The notes below the pieces were generated by a model. The model was not told the DNA's origin and searched no databases. It saw only the letters and a program-made list of their open reading frames with translations. The translations under genes and the position numbers were made by a program. Of a DNA stretch of 64,000 nt, positions 61,051 through 64,000 are shown piece after piece (within the stretch, counting starts at the first letter, position 1; each line of letters opens with the position of its first letter). Source of the DNA: Rhynchopus sp. YZ270_cl-10 (taxonomy: Eukaryota > Euglenozoa > Diplonemea > Diplonemida > Diplonemidae); NCBI GenBank assembly GCA_964035575.1, contig OZ037880.1, forward strand, positions 496,001 through 560,000, written 5' to 3'.

Positions 61051-61090
61051 TTCGTGTGCACAAAAGAGGGGGAAGGGGGGGAAGAAAGGT

Positions 61091-61130
61091 TGAAAAGATG
61101 AACCCAAAGAAGTCTCTCTTTGCTTAGTCG
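61091..61130. repeat. Family D hairpin repeat
   Basis: TTGAAAAGATGAACCC, AAAGAAGTCTCTC, TTTGCTTAGTCG; the stem is altered. Confidence 0.5.
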
Positions 61131-61343
61131 TTTTTGAAGGGGGGGTTTTTTTTTTTTGGTAAATATTGGCCTGAGTGTTAGTGATGGTGCCCACACAAGA
61201 CAACACATGGTCGCTAGTTTGTTTCAGTTTTTCCCCCACGAATTTGTTGGAAATATTTGAAATGAAATGGACACACGAGGATAAAGGAAAAGTTGATAGG
61301 GTAAAGAAGAATGTTTGAAAAAAAAAGAGAGAGAAAAAAAAAA

Positions 61344-61425
61344 GAAAAGTTGAAAGTGCAAACGCCTCACCGTTCATCGGAAAAAATATATAATGAATGT
61401 GCCTCTCGTGCACACATCAAAAGAA
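61344..61425. repeat. Family C 5' half joined to a family F hairpin
   Basis: AAGTTGAAAGTGCAAACG and CCTCACCGTTCATCGG (61344-61380) run into ATGTGCCTCTCGTGCACAC (61397-61415). Two families directly abut. Confidence 0.55.
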
Positions 61426-62153
61426 AGAAACTTTTAGTACAGAAACCAAAAAGCTCCTCGGCGTTTTCAAAATGTGGAGGGGGGGGAAATAGTAGTTATT
61501 GATGCAGGCACTTCTGACCTACTGTACGATGCCAGCCCCGTATGAAAGCAAGTACCCTGCGGCCAACAACAGAAGGTGTGACAAAAGAAACCTCATGGCT
61601 TGCCCGTACGGTAGTGTCAACGGGGGCGGTACCCAACCGCTCGTCGGGCGGCGCACCTTACGCTTGCAGGACAAAACAGAATAGTCGTGCGTACCCCTCC
61701 GGACAACTTTTTTTCCGGGTTTTTTTTTTTTTTATTTCGTTCTTTTTGATTTTGTTTTGCTTTCAGGTCAGCTTCTTCCTCTTCCATCAAAATAAAAAAA
61801 CGAAAAGTAAGATGATCGTAAACCTCAACTGTCTACATCACCAACAAAGGTTGGGGGGGTGCAAACGCTCTACAGATGCACCAAAGAATTTAACAAAAAA
61901 AAAAAACATTTTTAATTGCAAGAAGAACGAGCCTCACGGGCCACGCTCCGTCTCTCACATAGTTTTCAACATATTTCGGGCAAGGTGTGTGAACGTTTTT
62001 ATTTGAATAATTATTGGGGTCTAAATTGCTTATTTTGTGTCGCCACAAACGTTGCAATAAACCATCATTTTTTCCAAGGCAAAAGAAGACCGTTCTGTAA
62101 CCAAAAACTCAAGCAAGACCGCTCTTTGTTCAGACAGACGGTTGGCGAGCGTC

Positions 62154-62176
62154 GTGTGTGTGTGTGTGTGTGTGTG
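62154..62176. repeat. GT dinucleotide repeat
   Basis: About 11-12 GT units. Confidence 0.9.
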
Positions 62177-62418
62177 TTTTCTTTTCTTTAATATCTTGGT
62201 ACTTTGTGTATACTGATTGAAGGATGCAGATTTTATTCGTGTGGACACCCGAGGGGACGTGCCACGATGATACAAAGACTTTGTTATACAGATGCCTTTG
62301 TCTTTCGACAAAAGGGGCACCTTTTTTTTGGGTTGGGAAAGTGTGGGAGGATATATCAGAAAAGCCTGCACGCGCCTGGTATGACGCAAGGGGGCAATAT
62401 CTCATAAAATGAAAAGAA

Positions 62419-62489
62419 AGTGAAGTTTAGTGCAAAAACACCTCTTGGGCGCAGAGCACTCTGGTTATCGAACCCCAGAGTAGTACACT
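62419..62489 (+). repeat. Family C tRNA-like repeat
   Basis: GTGAAGTTTAGTGCAAAAAC, CTCTTGGGCGCAGAGC, GGTTATCGAACCCC, AGAGTAGTACAC. Both box A- and box B-like parts are present in compact spacing. Confidence 0.65.
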
Positions 62490-62539
62490 TGGGAGTTGTT
62501 TACAGGGAAACTGCAAGCAGGCACAAGAAAACTTGGCAC

Positions 62540-62567
62540 GATCCCTCTCGTGCACACATCTGAAGAA
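62540..62567. repeat. Family F hairpin repeat
   Basis: GATCCCTCTCGTGCACACATC, split as GATCCCTCTCGT and GCACACATC. Confidence 0.5.
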
Positions 62568-62866
62568 CAGAAATAATTGGCAAGTGTGAACCCTTTTACA
62601 AAGTGCTTAGCCACCCCTAAAATAAAGCGTTGAAAACGTGCTAAAAACGCATCCCATTCTAGCTCATGCAAAGGGTGGGCGTGAGTTGGTTATAAACAAC
62701 AACAAAAAAATGGGTGAGTTTTTTTTGGTGAGCTGACGTTGCTGAGTAGCCCCTATAATAAAAAAGGTGAAGTCGATAGTGCAAAACGGCACCGCCGACA
62801 CTGGCAACAGCTTTCCAAAAAACGTGAACAGTGCAAAATAAAGAATCAGTCCTATTCGTGGTCCTT

Positions 62867-62984
62867 TACCCCCCCCCCCCCCCCCTTTGGGTCGGTGAAC
62901 CGGAAATTTTGGAAAAAGGGGGGTAAAATAAGGGGGGGGGGGTAAAGGAGGGGTAAGGGGGGGGGGGGGGGGTAGGGGGTCCGA
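62867..62984. repeat. C-run / G-run region with G-quadruplex potential
   Basis: A run of about 17 C is followed, 35-100 bp later, by at least five G-runs of 4-16 bases separated by TAAA-type spacers. C- and G-runs could pair as a hairpin or form quadruplexes. Confidence 0.8.
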
Positions 62985-63133
62985 CTGTGAGTAAAATTAC
63001 CGTACAAAAAACTCATTATTAAACTTCTGGTCATTTCCAAGGCAACTGCGGGTGAAAAACACCCTCAGAGTGGGTCACAGGGGGCCTGTGGGCCGAAAAA
63101 CGACCCAGAAGTCACCCCAGAATACAAAAAAAT

Positions 63134-64000
63134 GGAAAAAAATAGTGAAAAAACGGCTTTTTTCAGGTTTTGGCCATATTGGGCAAAATAGCGATTTTTC
63201 AAGAAAAACCCAAAAAAGCGGTTATTTTTTGACATCACAAAGCCTCCTTTGGCACAAATATACCCCAAAAGTGGCCCGTGAGTCCATTCAAACCTGTTTT
63301 GGACATATTTGACACTTTTGGAAGTGTTTTTTTGGTGTTTTTACGTCAAAAAAAATACCTTGGCAATACCCTGACCGCGCTCCGGCAGCATTCCAGCATG
63401 CTGTTTGACCCATATAGGGGTCAAGAAATGGCCAAAAACCCCCGAAAAAGGACCCTGGGAGCCCAGATAGTTCCAAATTTCCACCACATCCCCACCCAAA
63501 CACCGCAAAAACACGACAGAAAATCGTCTTAAAAAACACACTTTTTTCAAAAAGGTCATTATGGAGCCTGTCTGACGACCTTTTTGAAAAAAGTGTGTTT
63601 TTTAAGACGATTTTCTGTCGTGTTTTTGCGGTGTTTGGGTGGGGATGTGGTGGAAATTTGGAACTATCTGGGCTCCCAGGGTCCTTTTTCAGGGGTTTTT
63701 GGCCATTTCTTGACCCCTATATGGGTCAAACAGCATGCTGGAATGCTGCCGGAGCGCGGTCAGGGTATTGCCAGGGTATTTTTTTTGACGTAAAAACACC
63801 AAAAAAACACTTCCAAAAGTGTCAAATATGTCCAAAACAGGTTGGAATGGACTCACGGGCCACTTTTGGGGTATATTTGTGCCAAAGGAGGCTTTGTGAT
63901 GTCAAAAAATAACCGTTTTTTTGGGTTTTTCTTGAAAAATCGCTATTTTGCCCAATATGGCCAAAACCTGAAAAAAGCCGTTTTTTCACTATTTTTTTCC
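63134..64000. mobile_element. Large foldback element with 424-bp visible arms, cut by window edge
   Basis: 63134-63557 and 63577-64000 are reverse complements with only a few mismatches, around a 19-bp loop. The arms still match at the window end, so the element is longer. It shares a ~85-bp block (about 63235-63320, and its mirror) with the centre of the foldback at 21899. Non-coding in both arms. Confidence 0.88.

Larger units (their letters stand above)
53755..64000. other. About 10 kb without a convincing gene
   Basis: Long homopolymers (an A-run of about 32 at 54629-54660), many short repeats, two hAT-like elements, simple repeats and a large foldback. I found no frame with recognisable domains and no exon chain with good splice signals. 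Dead space, unrecognised non-coding RNA genes, or a subtelomeric or boundary region are all possible. Confidence 0.55.

Overview
This window looks like nuclear DNA from a flagellated eukaryotic microbe. It encodes an intact axonemal dynein heavy chain in a single exon of over 12 kb, a spliced gene for a small ciliary-type RIIa/Dpy-30 docking protein, a SNF2/RING ATPase, an ABCG-type half transporter and an aminoalcohol phosphotransferase. Introns are short (55 to about 410 bp) with a near-constant GTATGT donor. All 13 genes I can support lie on the minus strand. Most start codons are preceded, within about 8-35 nt, by a pyrimidine-rich tract ending in CAG or TAG. One-way gene arrays with 3' splice acceptors next to the ATG are what genomes with spliced-leader trans-splicing look like. 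A euglenozoan, perhaps a diplonemid, is my best guess, but no spliced-leader gene or rRNA is present to prove it.

Layout from left to right: two near-identical secreted tandem-DOMON genes (the first cut by the window edge); a 73-aa coiled-coil protein; a membrane-anchored J-protein; a fusion protein with PRMT-like, PDZ-like and SET-like modules; the dynein heavy chain; a 2.3-kb repeat-rich gap with a foldback element; a five-exon SNF2/RING gene; a two-exon RIIa-type gene; a TBL/PC-esterase-type Golgi acyltransferase; a 2-kb gap with a palindrome-rich element; a FAD-oxidoreductase/methyltransferase fusion; an LRR/EF-hand protein; a four-exon small mitochondrial-type protein; a PDZ membrane protein; an ABCG-type protein with a degenerate ATPase; a 4.6-kb gap with two terminal-inverted-repeat elements; a three-exon choline/ethanolamine phosphotransferase; then about 10 kb without a convincing gene.

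The gaps are full of non-coding repeats. There are two non-autonomous elements with hAT hallmarks (8-bp target duplications, CAGGG termini), one of them carrying about 390 bp of a 7-bp satellite; a 1.1-kb element with a 6-bp duplication; two foldback elements that share a conserved block; and at least six families of 25-90 bp repeats. Family C has RNA polymerase III box A- and box B-like motifs and looks tRNA-derived. Families A and B share a TAGTGTAG core and end in homopolymer. Families D, E and F are small hairpins with a common GCCTCTCGT core. Repeats of these families also lie inside introns and directly against a start codon.

The genes do not form one pathway. Two fit a cilium (dynein, RIIa protein), several fit the endomembrane system or lipids (phosphotransferase, ABCG, TBL, J-protein), and two fit methylation or chromatin (PRMT/SET fusion, SNF2/RING). 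The most unusual proteins are the dynein with a PDZ-like N-terminal domain, the PRMT-PDZ-SET fusion, and the ABCG protein with all ATPase motifs degraded and a cysteine cluster inserted. Splice models and family names come from reading the sequence by eye; no database search was run.
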